This document shows, in pieces, positions 24,470-33,435 of a DNA stretch of 64,000 bases (position 1 is the first letter of the stretch; the number at the start of each line of letters is the position of its first letter). The notes beneath the pieces were generated by a model. That model saw only the letters and a program-made list of their open reading frames with translations, was not told where the DNA came from and did no database searches. Source of the DNA: Roseivirga sp. 4D4 (GTDB lineage: Bacteria > Bacteroidota > Bacteroidia > Cytophagales > Cyclobacteriaceae); the NCBI RefSeq assembly GCF_001747095.1, contig NZ_MDGP01000001.1:3827001-3891000 (forward strand). The letters run 5' to 3'. A program made the position numbers and the translations under genes.

Positions 24470-25260
24470 TATTCAAGAGCACTTTCATCATAAGTCAAAT
24501 GGACTGCCCCTCGGAGGAGCAAATGATCCGCATGAAGTTAGAGCCTCTCAGCCAGGTAAAGCATCTGGAATTCGATATTCCTGCACGCAAGCTCGAAGTG
24601 TTCCATATGGGTGATGTCTATCCGATACATCAAGCGATTGGTGAACTAAAGCTTAATGACCAATTAGAAGATACTGTAGAAACAGAATTGCCGACAGCTG
24701 CAAATGAAGACCAACAACGGACAATCCTATGGTGGGTATTAGGTATCAACTTTGGGTTTTTTGTTATTGAGATGACTACCGGATGGATTTCAAGGTCTAT
24801 GGGACTGATAGCTGACTCCTTGGATATGCTGGCAGATTCTATTGTTTATGGGCTGAGCCTCGTAGCAGTTGGGGCGGCTTTATCGCGCAAGAAAAGAGTA
24901 GCGAAGATTAGCGGCTACTTTCAGATGGGTTTGGCCTTGATAGGTTTTTCTGAAGTATTACGAAGGTTTTTTAGTGACAGTGCAACGCCTTTGTTTCAGT
25001 GGATGATTATCGTTTCACTTCTGGCTTTAGCTGGCAATATGATTTCACTTTGGCTCATTAATAAAGCCAAGAGTAAGGAAGCTCATATGCAGGCTAGTGC
25101 CATATTTACCTCCAATGATATCATCGTCAACGGAGGGGTGATACTTGCCGGCATAATGGTTTATTTTCTGGAAAGCAAATGGCCGGATTTGATAATAGGT
25201 GGGATCGTATTTGCTTTTGTATTGAGAGGTGCCGTAAGAATTTTGAATCTTTCAAAATAG
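24460..25260 (+). CDS. Cation diffusion facilitator (CDF) family metal exporter
   Basis: This inner-membrane CDF-type divalent-metal/proton antiporter of 266 aa has a degenerate ferredoxin-like head (residues 1-75, with M-D-C-P-S-E-E near residue 14). The membrane metal site is S-L-D-M-L-A-D-S near residues 126-133, and a second site lies in helix 5 (S-N-D-I-I-V-N near residue 217). The canonical HxxxD is replaced by N-D-I-I-V-N, so substrate choice may differ from CzcD. It is translated with the ICMT-like gene and closes the metal block. Confidence 0.8.
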   Translation: MALIFKSTFIISQMDCPSEEQMIRMKLEPLSQVKHLEFDIPARKLEVFHMGDVYPIHQAIGELKLNDQLEDTVETELPTAANEDQQRTILWWVLGINFGFFVIEMTTGWISRSMGLIADSLDMLADSIVYGLSLVAVGAALSRKKRVAKISGYFQMGLALIGFSEVLRRFFSDSATPLFQWMIIVSLLALAGNMISLWLINKAKSKEAHMQASAIFTSNDIIVNGGVILAGIMVYFLESKWPDLIIGGIVFAFVLRGAVRILNLSK

Positions 25261-25599
25261 TAGGGAGCTTACTCACAACCATTTACATGCAATGAAACTA
25301 AGGTAGGTTACAAACTGTTTGAGTAGGTCAACCTGTAGGAAGGGGTCAGGTCAAAACCGAAAGGTCACTTTGCTAACCACATTAAAGTACAGGATGAAAG
25401 CTTTGTGAGTTGGAAGACTGCTAACGGCCTTTGCTTTCTTAATTGTAGTTAAGCTAAGAGAAGATCGTTTAAAGTATTTTATTTTCCATAAGATAAATTA
25501 TCACACTTAGAAGAGTTCAATTTGATTCAATTAAGGGTTGTGTTCATAAGTGGAATGTGTTTAGTTTCTTGCCTTGATTATAAATGCTGTGGGGCGAAC
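25261..25599. other. Intergenic region, 339 bases
   Basis: No convincing gene is visible between the metal block and the plasmid-like module. An in-frame upstream extension of the small ORF reaches 25522 but carries no good start. The region becomes AT-rich toward its right end. I see no copy of the tRNA-fMet 3' end here, so this is not an obvious attachment site. Confidence 0.4.
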
Positions 25600-25788
25600 A
25601 TGAAACAGACTGATTTAGTGTACTATATAATAGATATTTTGAGAAGACTCAAGCAAGATGTGAGGGTTATACGCCATCAGCAGAGTCTTATCCTTGAATT
25701 TATAGGAATGGCGGAAGTAGAGTCTAAAGGTTCGAAGCCAAGTGCTCGGCTTATCAGTGAGACTGCAAAATATCGTAAGAATATATAG
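25600..25788 (+). CDS. Small protein of unknown function, 62 aa
   Basis: ATG 25600 opens a 62-codon frame whose product is basic and helical (I-D-I-L-R-R-L-K-Q-D-V-R-V-I). It resembles small DNA-binding or coiled-coil proteins in general but fits no family I know. It faces the minus-strand operon that starts at 26241. An earlier start at 25522 would add a Cys-rich segment that looks unlike coding sequence. Confidence 0.4.
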   Translation: MKQTDLVYYIIDILRRLKQDVRVIRHQQSLILEFIGMAEVESKGSKPSARLISETAKYRKNI

Positions 25789-25815
25789 ATAACAGCAGGA
25801 ATGCCGCCAGTGAGC

Positions 25816-26241
25816 TCACTCTTTATCCATTCCGGGATCAACCGGGTTTATCAAATTTGAACTTGACCTCTCAAAATCCTGATCAAGTTCCGGTGCCTCT
25901 TTGGTTTGGTCGGTATTGCTCTTCTCATTGAAGTTTGAATCCAGGTGATCGAGAGAAAGCAGCTTCTCTGCGGCCTCCCGGCTGCCACCAAAGTCTTTGT
26001 AGTATTCCGTTTCTAACTGAGTTTCGAATACCATGAGTTCTTTTTGAGCTTCATTGTTCAGCCGATTGAGCTCATTCTGATAAGCCTCCTTCTGCATAAA
26101 TTCTGGTCCAACGAACTGCTTTTCGGCCATTTGGCGTTGAACATCCTGCATAAGTTCTTGTCTTTTTGTTTCTACCTCCTTGTCTATTTCCTGCTTCAGA
26201 TAGTCCAGGCTTTGTTGTTGGTTTTCTTTACTACTTGCCAT
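25816..26241 (-). CDS. Coiled-coil protein of unknown function, 141 aa
   Basis: This is a soluble, highly charged protein. Residues 5-95 form a long predicted coiled coil rich in Gln, Glu and Lys (Q-Q-Q-S-L-D-Y-L-K-Q-E-I, then E-V-E-T-K-R-Q-E-L). The C-terminal tail is acidic and probably disordered. I chose the ATG at 26241 because a longer frame to 26340 would run into the divergent gene at 26270. It sits at the downstream end of the minus-strand membrane-protein genes and probably belongs to the mobile element. Confidence 0.6.
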   Translation of the reverse strand: MASSKENQQQSLDYLKQEIDKEVETKRQELMQDVQRQMAEKQFVGPEFMQKEAYQNELNRLNNEAQKELMVFETQLETEYYKDFGGSREAAEKLLSLDHLDSNFNEKSNTDQTKEAPELDQDFERSSSNLINPVDPGMDKE

Positions 26242-26269
26242 ATGTAAGTCGCTTTGATAGAATAAAATC

Positions 26270-26542
26270 ATGTTTGATATCAGCGCCCCATTGAATCCTT
26301 TGCAAATCAATGTGGTTCGACTGTTTTTGAAGAGAGTCAACGAATTGATACCCTTTTCTCAGTGCGAAAATGTTGATTGGAGCGATGATCAGATTGCCTC
26401 TAGGGTGGTGGTTTATCAAAGAATTATAAACCTCGGAGAAGGATGCCCTGAAAAAGCAGCCCTTGAATATTGTCGCTTGCTGATCGGTCTCCAGACAGAA
26501 GAATTGCTCAAGACCGTAAAATCCACTAGGAGTGTTCATTAG
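26270..26542 (+). CDS. Protein of unknown function, 90 aa
   Basis: This is a small soluble helical protein (L-Q-I-N-V-V-R-L-F-L-K-R-V, then K-A-A-L-E-Y-C-R-L-L). It is divergent from the coiled-coil gene with 28 bases between start codons. The opposite strand carries an ORF of similar length, but the plus-strand reading has the better start and more protein-like composition. I do not recognise the family. Confidence 0.5.
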   Translation: MFDISAPLNPLQINVVRLFLKRVNELIPFSQCENVDWSDDQIASRVVVYQRIINLGEGCPEKAALEYCRLLIGLQTEELLKTVKSTRSVH

Positions 26543-26548
26543 AGACGT

Positions 26549-27058
26549 TCATTGTTTCGGGAAATGTTCGTTAAAATACTGAAAGATAGAAGTGGCTTCG
26601 TCTACAGTGAAATGACTGTTTGCCGCCTTATCCGGATGAATTTGTTGGTATAGTTTATTGCGATAACTCCTAAAACTGTTCCCATTTAATGTATGTATGG
26701 AATTTGAGAAGTCGCTGTAAAATCTCCCCCCTATTCTATGAACATCGAAAGCTTTGAACTTGCCGTTTATGGGCGAAAAGTGAAGTTCAAAGGCATCGAT
26801 GAAACGGTCTTTGGCTGATGCTTTATTCGAGTTTTTATGAGCTTCCTGGCGAAACCGTGACCTCTTGTTGTGATAAGCGGGCTCCGTGGTTTTGAACATA
26901 TCCGAAATGGAGTTCATCAGTCGCTTAGGTATCGTGCCTATAAGCTTAAACTGTATTGTAAGAGAAGTGTTAAATCGGTTGATCCACTTGTCACCAATGA
27001 GCATGATAACAAGTGGAAAACTCAGGACAAGTAACATCAGAATCACTAGGTTAGGCAT
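26549..27058 (-). CDS. Membrane-anchored protein with J-domain-like C-terminus
   Basis: This is a 169-aa protein with one N-terminal membrane helix (residues 3-22) and a basic middle region. The C-terminal segment, around residues 130-165, contains H-P-D-K in the context Y-Q-Q-I-H-P-D-K-A. H-P-D is the hallmark of DnaJ J-domains, which stimulate Hsp70. The surrounding helices fit loosely. It lies two bases downstream of a second membrane protein gene and is probably part of the same operon. Confidence 0.6.
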   Translation of the reverse strand: MPNLVILMLLVLSFPLVIMLIGDKWINRFNTSLTIQFKLIGTIPKRLMNSISDMFKTTEPAYHNKRSRFRQEAHKNSNKASAKDRFIDAFELHFSPINGKFKAFDVHRIGGRFYSDFSNSIHTLNGNSFRSYRNKLYQQIHPDKAANSHFTVDEATSIFQYFNEHFPKQ

Positions 27059-27060
27059 GA

Positions 27061-27783
27061 CTAAAATGTGTTTCGGTAACTCGAGTCGCGAAATTCCTGG
27101 TAAAATATTGAGATACCAACAGCAATCAAGACGATACCCAACCGAGTGTCATTACCAAATTCTAAGATGGCCCAACCAGACAGACAGAAGATACTTGGTT
27201 CCATATATGTTTCAATAAACCCTGCAGATATTCTGTTTGTACGCAATTGGATTGCCCAGATTAATACAGATCTCCCCTTTCGGTTAGGAGATTCATCATC
27301 AACCCAGTCTGCAAAAAGGCGCAATAGTATTGTTGATAAACCGGCCAGACCGAATAGTAAAATATAGTAACCCAATGCACTGCCGGAAGGCTGCCAGATC
27401 AGGCTAAAAATGGTCTGCCAGGTCATGTCCATACCAGAGAATAATTTCCAGAACAGAAAAGACAATCCTTTGAATGTGTCAATGAAGGTGCTGAATGACT
27501 GATTGTTAATGGCAATGAAGAAGATCAGTGTATGCAGGTATAAATAAGACCCAAACGCATGTTTACCAGGTTTTCTTCGTAAGATCAGTCGACCAGAGGT
27601 GGCGAGCACCTCAATTAGGTAGCTAAATAAATCCGCTATGAGTGCCCAGAAAAAGCCGGAGAAATTGAAGCTCTGTATTTTAATGGCTTCCCCAAGTAGG
27701 CGCCATCCTCTCCATGTGCGCAGGTACTCCAACATTTTGGCATTGGAGTACCTGCGAATGATATGAACGCTATGAGTATCCAT
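27061..27783 (-). CDS. Polytopic membrane protein of unknown function, 240 aa
   Basis: About five hydrophobic helices are visible (around residues 42-62, 80-100, 135-158, 200-212 and 215-230), with basic loops. The start overlaps nothing and follows the coiled-coil membrane gene by nine bases. No conserved motif is recognised. Its place in a minus-strand operon next to the relaxase and coupling-protein genes suggests an envelope function of the mobile element. Confidence 0.6.
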   Translation of the reverse strand: MDTHSVHIIRRYSNAKMLEYLRTWRGWRLLGEAIKIQSFNFSGFFWALIADLFSYLIEVLATSGRLILRRKPGKHAFGSYLYLHTLIFFIAINNQSFSTFIDTFKGLSFLFWKLFSGMDMTWQTIFSLIWQPSGSALGYYILLFGLAGLSTILLRLFADWVDDESPNRKGRSVLIWAIQLRTNRISAGFIETYMEPSIFCLSGWAILEFGNDTRLGIVLIAVGISIFYQEFRDSSYRNTF

Positions 27784-27792
27784 ATTCCTGGA

Positions 27793-29646
27793 TTAAAGAG
27801 TAGCCTTTGTTTTGACAACAGCTTTTCTCTCGCCAAAAAACCTGGACCAAAACCTGGAGGCAGCTAGGGACAATTCGTCCTTTTGCATGTCGACACTAAA
27901 AACAAGTGTGATCTCAAGGTGACTTAGGTCATCTGGCAATGGCACATCCTCAAGAAGTTTGGCCTTGAGCAATTCATAGTCTTCACCGTAGAGTAATGAG
28001 GGATTTTTCAAATACTTGTCCTCAGCCATGTCGAGCACTTCACTTTCCGATATCAGATCACTCAAACAATAAACCCTGGTGATCCTGGTAGTATCCAAGT
28101 ATCCCAGGCTGTGCATAAACGGTCTGTAGAAGTGTGTTTGCTGATGATTATCATCAGAGTCTATAAAGTTGATCAGGCTGAATCTCAATTCCCTAAGAAA
28201 CTCTCTCTGTTCTTCTATGCGCTTTTTCCTGTTTGAGATGAGCCAATGTCCACTAGGCTCGAGGCTGTGATTAGTTACCTCAGGTATGGATTGTTGACCA
28301 ATCACCGAGACAAAGACGTTAATTTCTTCCCCGTAGTAATTGACTGAATCGATGCCTATGGTCTCAGCCAGGAAATCAAATACTTCCTGGCTACTGATCT
28401 TTTGATCCTTGGCCCCAGACATCGATTTGTCTGGCAAAAACAGATAATCCTGTGCGAATGATGTATGGAAAGTAAAGACCATTAGTAAAGTAACAATTGT
28501 GGTAGCTCCTTCCATACCCTTTCTACCGCGCCTTAAGCCTCTCTCGTAGCTGTCCTGAATTTGGGCTAATGCTTGCTTTTCCTTCTCTGCAAAGTCCTTA
28601 ACTACATTGGCCCTGTCAGTTTCGGCATTGTTGAGCTGCTCTCGGAGGCTCTTCACATCGTTTTCCTGGGCGCGAAGAGTCGTTTTGTAGTTTTTCTTAG
28701 CCTTGGCAGTGATCTCCTGAACGATTTTTGCGCGTTGTTTCTCAAGCTTGGACTTTGCGTTCAACAATCGACTTCGATGAGCTCGAAGCTCTTTGGCAAG
28801 GACAATGAGGTCATGACTGAACTTGTTGAGATTGTATACATAAGAAACGATAACACTAATGGCAAATAAGAGGTACAAGAGCGTTCCGGTCAGTGCCAGG
28901 TTATCATCAAGCGTAGCTCTGAGTACCAGTATGACCGTACACAGTATGATACCAATACCAATACATACTTTGGCCAGCCTAGTCTTCTTTTTTTGCGTCA
29001 GAAATTTACCAGCCAGGTGTCCCATCATGGCAATGAAACAGGACAGAGCGAGCCCCATAAGCATGGCAAAGATTGGTGGAATGTCATAGAGTGTCTCTAT
29101 GGGCTCCCAGGTGAAGGGAGAATCAGTACCAATAATGCCGATGCTGATAATAACAGAAGGAACCACCTTCTCAAAAAATGATCTGCGTATTTTTGCTATG
29201 CCTCTTGAATCAATCTCAGCTTCAACATCATTGATTCTATCGTCAGTTTCTTCAACCTCACGATCAACGTTCTCAACTTTACTATCAATGGCGTTGATGT
29301 CATGTGCTCTGTCTGTGTAAAGTTGCTCCTTCTCATTCTCAATGAATGACTCCTTACCGTCTTGGATAATGGTCAGTTTTTTGATGGCCTCATCTAACCT
29401 CGGTTTTAAGTTCAGTATGAGTTTATCATACTTTTCCAATACGATGTTAAGGCCTTGGGCGAAGCGCGTTCTCAACTGCGTATTAATATTTTTCAGTGAC
29501 AGTTTGTTTCGGGCAGCTTCAAAAGCCCTTTTCCTCCATGTCTGTAAGCCATCAACATGGTAGTTCGGGTCGCTGATGACTTTCAAGTCATCATCTTCAA
29601 TCTTTCTCCTTGAGAAGATTGAAGAAATCCATTTAATAATCTTCAT
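27793..29646 (-). CDS. Large coiled-coil membrane protein of unknown function, 617 aa
   Basis: Residues 40-145 form a long coiled coil, and four hydrophobic helices lie at about 160-285. A second long coiled coil spans roughly 290-375 (K-L-E-K-Q-R-A-K-I-V-Q-E-I). A further hydrophobic segment ending in T-S-F-A-Q near residue 402 precedes a C-terminal globular domain of about 210 residues. That internal segment looks like a signal-anchor, so the final domain may be periplasmic. No family is recognised. It is the first gene of a minus-strand operon and could be part of an element-encoded envelope complex. Confidence 0.65.
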   Translation of the reverse strand: MKIIKWISSIFSRRKIEDDDLKVISDPNYHVDGLQTWRKRAFEAARNKLSLKNINTQLRTRFAQGLNIVLEKYDKLILNLKPRLDEAIKKLTIIQDGKESFIENEKEQLYTDRAHDINAIDSKVENVDREVEETDDRINDVEAEIDSRGIAKIRRSFFEKVVPSVIISIGIIGTDSPFTWEPIETLYDIPPIFAMLMGLALSCFIAMMGHLAGKFLTQKKKTRLAKVCIGIGIILCTVILVLRATLDDNLALTGTLLYLLFAISVIVSYVYNLNKFSHDLIVLAKELRAHRSRLLNAKSKLEKQRAKIVQEITAKAKKNYKTTLRAQENDVKSLREQLNNAETDRANVVKDFAEKEKQALAQIQDSYERGLRRGRKGMEGATTIVTLLMVFTFHTSFAQDYLFLPDKSMSGAKDQKISSQEVFDFLAETIGIDSVNYYGEEINVFVSVIGQQSIPEVTNHSLEPSGHWLISNRKKRIEEQREFLRELRFSLINFIDSDDNHQQTHFYRPFMHSLGYLDTTRITRVYCLSDLISESEVLDMAEDKYLKNPSLLYGEDYELLKAKLLEDVPLPDDLSHLEITLVFSVDMQKDELSLAASRFWSRFFGERKAVVKTKATL

Positions 29647-29679
29647 AGTCGTAGTTTAAGTCCCATTGACATTGTCAAA

Positions 29680-29865
29680 TAGGAACTTCAAACGACAACA
29701 TTTTTGGTTTGAAAAGCAAAGTTAAATATCTGAAATACAGATAGTTAAAGAGATATTTTGAATTCAAATCATGTCTTTTGAATCCAATGAATTCATTATT
29801 AAATATTTTGAACTCAATTGAATTTAATTAAATTCAATAATTCAATATTTAATTCAAAAACATTG
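29680..29865. repeat. AT-rich region with repeated GAATTCAA / TTGAATT motifs
   Basis: The divergent gap before the gene at 29818, continuing into its first codons, is strongly AT-rich. It repeats short palindrome-like words such as TTGAATTCAA, TTGAATCC, TTGAACTCAATTGAATT and AATTCAATA at irregular spacing. This could be an operator array or an iteron-like region. Low complexity by chance is also possible. Confidence 0.45.
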
Positions 29866-31257
29866 ACTGATAAGGAACAACTTGAATATGCCTTGGCTGA
29901 TTTTGAAGATTATAAATCTAGAATCGACCAAACCAAGTTTAAATACGTAGGGTTTCTCACCTGGCTCCAGGAAGATCGAGGAGTTAAGGGGTTTAGCGGA
30001 GGTAACCTTTCTAATTTAAGATCGAGTTTTAGGACTTGGATCGGTAAGGCTGCCAAGGGTAAGCTTGCCATCGAGGTGGATTCGCTCGATTGTGTTGTTA
30101 AGGCGCGGAAATTTGTTTTCGAAGCAAAATGCTATTTAGATAAGCAAGGGAAAGATGAATTTTCAGATAAGACCTGGTACTTCTATTTTTTCTATTTGTC
30201 TGGCAGAGTGACCGGGGAACACCCCAAACTGGGTCGGGCGATATTATGTACTCAGAAGTTTGGAAAGTGTACCTTTAAAAATGTTGGTCTGGCAGATGAT
30301 CCTAACAGTGACGACTACATAGGTGATTACAAAAAACTCAAGGACAATAAAGTCCTGGTGTTTGACCTTAATAGCAATGGTGAAAGGAATCTACATATTA
30401 AAACTCCCTACAAAACCAATGATGATGATATTCAAGTTGGTAGCTATAATGTTTTTGATGGGGAACGTCTTTATTCCGGCACTGTAATTTTAGAACAAAT
30501 TCGCCACGATAGTGCAGATTTTTCATCAAAGCAAGAAGATGATATAGACACCGAATTAACAGCAAAGCTTATGTCGCATATCCGGAATAGAGAAGACTTT
30601 GATGAGGTAAATAGTACAATCTTGGAATTTCTTTCAATCAAAAGATACAATTACAGCCTATTACCTCAAGCTCACAGGACATTAGATTCGCTGCAAGTTT
30701 TCATGGATGGTTATTCTCCATTTAAAAGAATAGAGGAAAGGTTTCTGGAAGGTCTGAAGCCTAGGGTGTTCATAGCTTCACAAACAATTTCGAAGCGGAC
30801 CGATGGTATTGAGGTACAAGTGGATGGGGAGAGATTGAAAAGAATTACCTCAGACCTGGAAGAAAAGTTAGGGTCTAAATATGAGTTCAGAAGCTCTTAT
30901 AAAGTGGACAAAGAAATGGCCAAGAAATATGGGATTTACAAAGCTCAGGCTGCAGTGTCATTGGAAAATCTGAAATTTATAAGGAATTGTCGCTTCTGTA
31001 TTTTCTACTTTCCGGCCAAAAAAGAGATATCATTCTCAACAGTCCAAATTGGTTGGGCCCTTTCTTCAACCAAGCACATAATTGTAGTCTACAAAAATGG
31101 TAATATCTCTAAACGTTTGGAGCAGTTTAGTGACCAAAAAAACAAGAGTGGAGAAAACGCAATATTCTCAATTAAGAAAATAGGATATGACCATCTTGAG
31201 TTAGAGCAAACAAGAATATACGATGAAATTGAACGCTTTTTGGAGGTTAATTCTTGA
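29818..31257 (+). CDS. Protein of unknown function with nucleoside-hydrolase/TIR-like C-terminal domain
   Basis: This is a soluble 479-residue protein without a recognised full-length family. The C-terminal 165 residues look like an alpha/beta domain: V-F-I-A-S-Q-T-I at about residue 317, and the later pattern C-R-F-C-I-F-Y-F-P-A-K-K-E-I-S, then Q-I-G-W-A-L-S and I-I-V-V-Y-K-N-G. That order resembles nucleoside 2-deoxyribosyltransferase-like or TIR-like NAD-cleaving domains of defence proteins. The N-terminal 300 residues may be a sensor. No ATG is available: the frame opens with TTG 29818, or possibly TTG 29866. Confidence 0.6.
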   Translation: MNLIKFNNSIFNSKTLTDKEQLEYALADFEDYKSRIDQTKFKYVGFLTWLQEDRGVKGFSGGNLSNLRSSFRTWIGKAAKGKLAIEVDSLDCVVKARKFVFEAKCYLDKQGKDEFSDKTWYFYFFYLSGRVTGEHPKLGRAILCTQKFGKCTFKNVGLADDPNSDDYIGDYKKLKDNKVLVFDLNSNGERNLHIKTPYKTNDDDIQVGSYNVFDGERLYSGTVILEQIRHDSADFSSKQEDDIDTELTAKLMSHIRNREDFDEVNSTILEFLSIKRYNYSLLPQAHRTLDSLQVFMDGYSPFKRIEERFLEGLKPRVFIASQTISKRTDGIEVQVDGERLKRITSDLEEKLGSKYEFRSSYKVDKEMAKKYGIYKAQAAVSLENLKFIRNCRFCIFYFPAKKEISFSTVQIGWALSSTKHIIVVYKNGNISKRLEQFSDQKNKSGENAIFSIKKIGYDHLELEQTRIYDEIERFLEVNS

Positions 31258-31336
31258 CATAAGTTTCAAATGAACATATACTCCTGATTTTGATTAAAGC
31301 ATGTTGAAACTTTGCTTTAGTAGTTAGGAGGGATGT

Positions 31337-31708
31337 ATGGAGGGGAAATCCAATAGACCAGCAAGTCAATTGAATCAATTGGTTCAAGCCTTCTCGCTTG
31401 CTGATCATAATAATGACGAACAAGAGTTAATCGCCATTATTCAACTATTAGAATCATATAAATGGGATGTAGACGATTTATCACTCTTTTTGAAATTGGA
31501 GCATCATTATTGTATTGAACCAACTGATCGCAATCGGGTAGAAGATTTATTCAAGGAAGTTATGGCTGGTAGGCCAGACCCAAACCTTACCGACAATGAA
31601 AAAATGGAGCGGGTTATAGCAATGGCCAATTCACCTCTAGTGGCTTATGATTACAACCAAATGAAGGCAATAGTTGAAAACCTCAGCTTAAATGATGTGA
31701 TGCTGTAA
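31337..31708 (+). CDS. Protein of unknown function, 123 aa
   Basis: This is an acidic, soluble, all-helical protein with a good Shine-Dalgarno (TAGGAGGG at 31325-31332) before ATG 31337. Several Leu-rich helices (L-N-Q-L-V-Q-A-F-S-L-A, then I-I-Q-L-L-E-S-Y) suggest a tetratricopeptide-like or helical adaptor. It follows the gene at 29818 by 79 bases in the same direction and could be its partner. I do not recognise it. Confidence 0.55.
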   Translation: MEGKSNRPASQLNQLVQAFSLADHNNDEQELIAIIQLLESYKWDVDDLSLFLKLEHHYCIEPTDRNRVEDLFKEVMAGRPDPNLTDNEKMERVIAMANSPLVAYDYNQMKAIVENLSLNDVML

Positions 31709-31741
31709 ATGTGGTCATCTTTCAGATCTTTAAACCTTAGA

Positions 31742-31761
31742 GTTAGTGTCAAATCACTAAC
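31742..31761. terminator. Hairpin between convergent genes
   Basis: GTTAGTG-N6-CACTAAC forms a perfect 7-base stem between the convergent genes ending at 31708 (+) and 31757 (-). CCCCTCTTTT follows on the plus side, so it probably terminates the plus-strand transcript. It also overlaps the stop codon of the coupling-protein gene. Confidence 0.45.
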
Positions 31762-33298
31762 CCCTCTTTTGTGGAAATCCCACTTTTAGATAGTTGAGTC
31801 CTTCCTCAAATGTCTCACCTGTTTGAACAATATAAGCCTCTGGTTTGAACCCATACTTCGATTTACCTCCGGTGGCCAACGTGGTAAAGTCTTTTGGCTT
31901 TACCTGATACATAAATTGTTCCGAAAATGAGGCGCCAGCTCCGACATTGCCAGGGTTTATTTGCAAGGCTTGCATTTGAATTAGGTCCTCAGCTATGGTT
32001 TTAGCGGCAAACTCATTGGTGTCAATGTCAGTATTAGCATGAAATATCTTAGTAGACATGTTGCCCATTAATGATTTGGTGCGAGCCTGTGCATTAGTCC
32101 CCATTGAGAAATAATAGTTATTAATGTTCTGGGTTAGGTACACGGTGCTTACCAAAGAGGACCGAGCTGTAGTAGCAAATAATGTATCGTATTCGGGCAA
32201 TACAAAGAACTGGCTCTCGTCAATCCATAAGAATGTAGGCCGAAAATTCTTGTCCTCAAAAGTCCTCCTTTCCATGGCTTGCTGCCAGACGTATTTGAAG
32301 ATTGCCTGTGCTAGTATACCTGATAATAAATGCTGTTTTGTTGGGAAATTCAGGATGATGATCTTACCCTCTTGATAGGTCATTTCCGGGTAAATCTCTT
32401 CACTAACTCCCTGTGTGAAATGCTTTTGAAGCAGGCCAGTTCCGAATGGTTCTACTAAGCCAAGGAAGGACTCCTGAATGATGCTTTTTGTACGTTCAGA
32501 AAGCCTGGCAAATTCCCTGAAAAAATACCCCTCAACCATACGATAAACATCCAGCTCCAGAGCGTCATATTCATCCATTCTTTCAAAGGCCAGCGAGAGG
32601 CAATCAAGACAATAATTATCAGCTCTCCATCTATTGATTTGAGCCACGGCCTGACTTACCTCATCCTTAGAACTTTCTGAATCGTTGATGACTCGTATCC
32701 GGTCTCTGTATTGAGTTACCTGCCCCTCTGTCAAAGCTTCTGCAACTACCCTTCTCATATTCGGGATTGTGATTTCTTTTTCGGCAAATTTCAAAAGATC
32801 TATGGTACGTGATAACAGCCTTCTGACCGAGTCATCCCAGAACCGCTCATCGTTAGCACTCCCATCACCACCTGCCATAAAGTTTTTGCCAATCTGATGC
32901 ATAGCCATAACCATGTTTACCATGTTAATGGTTTGTCCCGCTCCTTCTCCATCACGTATCATTTCATAGGCCAAAGGGTTGAACTCAAAGTCACCATCCA
33001 TCTCAAAGATTACCAGGTCATCTAACCTGCCTGTTGCTTTTGCATAAGCTTGCCAGGCATTCTTTTCATCAGGTTTTGCGCAGAGGACTAATCCGCCATA
33101 ACCATAGTCCAAATAAGCCTCGGCAATGTGCCTGCCCGAACCACTCGATTTACCAGAGCCGGTAGCGCCAAAAATCTGAATGCCTTCGCATGCATCGCGC
33201 ACGTAAAATTCATAAGCGGGATGGCCTGGCCAATGAAACAAGCGATCATTCAACACTTCGTCTACAGCTCTCTGATTACGTTTCCTGGATCCAAACAT
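31757..33298 (-). CDS. VirD4/TraG/TraD-type conjugative coupling ATPase
   Basis: This is a type IV coupling-protein ATPase that recruits relaxase-bound DNA for transfer. Walker A is G-A-T-G-S-G-K-S at residues 44-51, followed by the TraG/TraD pattern G-G-L-V-L-C-A-K-P-D-E. Walker B with D-E-S-Q lies near residue 356, followed by L-T-Q-N-I-N as the sensor segment. At 513 aa it lacks the usual N-terminal membrane helices, so it may need a membrane partner. It is divergent from the relaxase gene with a 188-base gap, a common mobilisation layout. Confidence 0.85.
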   Translation of the reverse strand: MFGSRKRNQRAVDEVLNDRLFHWPGHPAYEFYVRDACEGIQIFGATGSGKSSGSGRHIAEAYLDYGYGGLVLCAKPDEKNAWQAYAKATGRLDDLVIFEMDGDFEFNPLAYEMIRDGEGAGQTINMVNMVMAMHQIGKNFMAGGDGSANDERFWDDSVRRLLSRTIDLLKFAEKEITIPNMRRVVAEALTEGQVTQYRDRIRVINDSESSKDEVSQAVAQINRWRADNYCLDCLSLAFERMDEYDALELDVYRMVEGYFFREFARLSERTKSIIQESFLGLVEPFGTGLLQKHFTQGVSEEIYPEMTYQEGKIIILNFPTKQHLLSGILAQAIFKYVWQQAMERRTFEDKNFRPTFLWIDESQFFVLPEYDTLFATTARSSLVSTVYLTQNINNYYFSMGTNAQARTKSLMGNMSTKIFHANTDIDTNEFAAKTIAEDLIQMQALQINPGNVGAGASFSEQFMYQVKPKDFTTLATGGKSKYGFKPEAYIVQTGETFEEGLNYLKVGFPQKRG

Positions 33299-33404
33299 GA
33301 TTTTGAGTTTTTTACTGAGTCCAAAGGATGAAAAATTATGTGTAAAAGAAAATGAATTTGCAACTATAAGTTGAAGCTAATTGGGTAGAATCATTACCTT
33401 TATC

Positions 33405-33435
33405 AAAAGGTCTTAGCCTCGTAAGACGAGATGTC
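33405..33435. other. Candidate oriT / nic-region hairpins
   Basis: The gap between the coupling-protein and relaxase genes contains two overlapping small inverted repeats: GTCTTA-N6-TAAGAC (33410-33427) and CTCGT-AAG-ACGAG (33418-33430). MobF elements normally keep oriT near the relaxase gene. No known nic sequence is recognised, so the assignment rests on position and hairpins. Confidence 0.35.

Noticed and set aside
26231..26539. Minus-strand ORF opposite the 90-aa gene
   Set aside because: It overlaps both neighbours' starts, and the plus-strand frame has the better start and composition.
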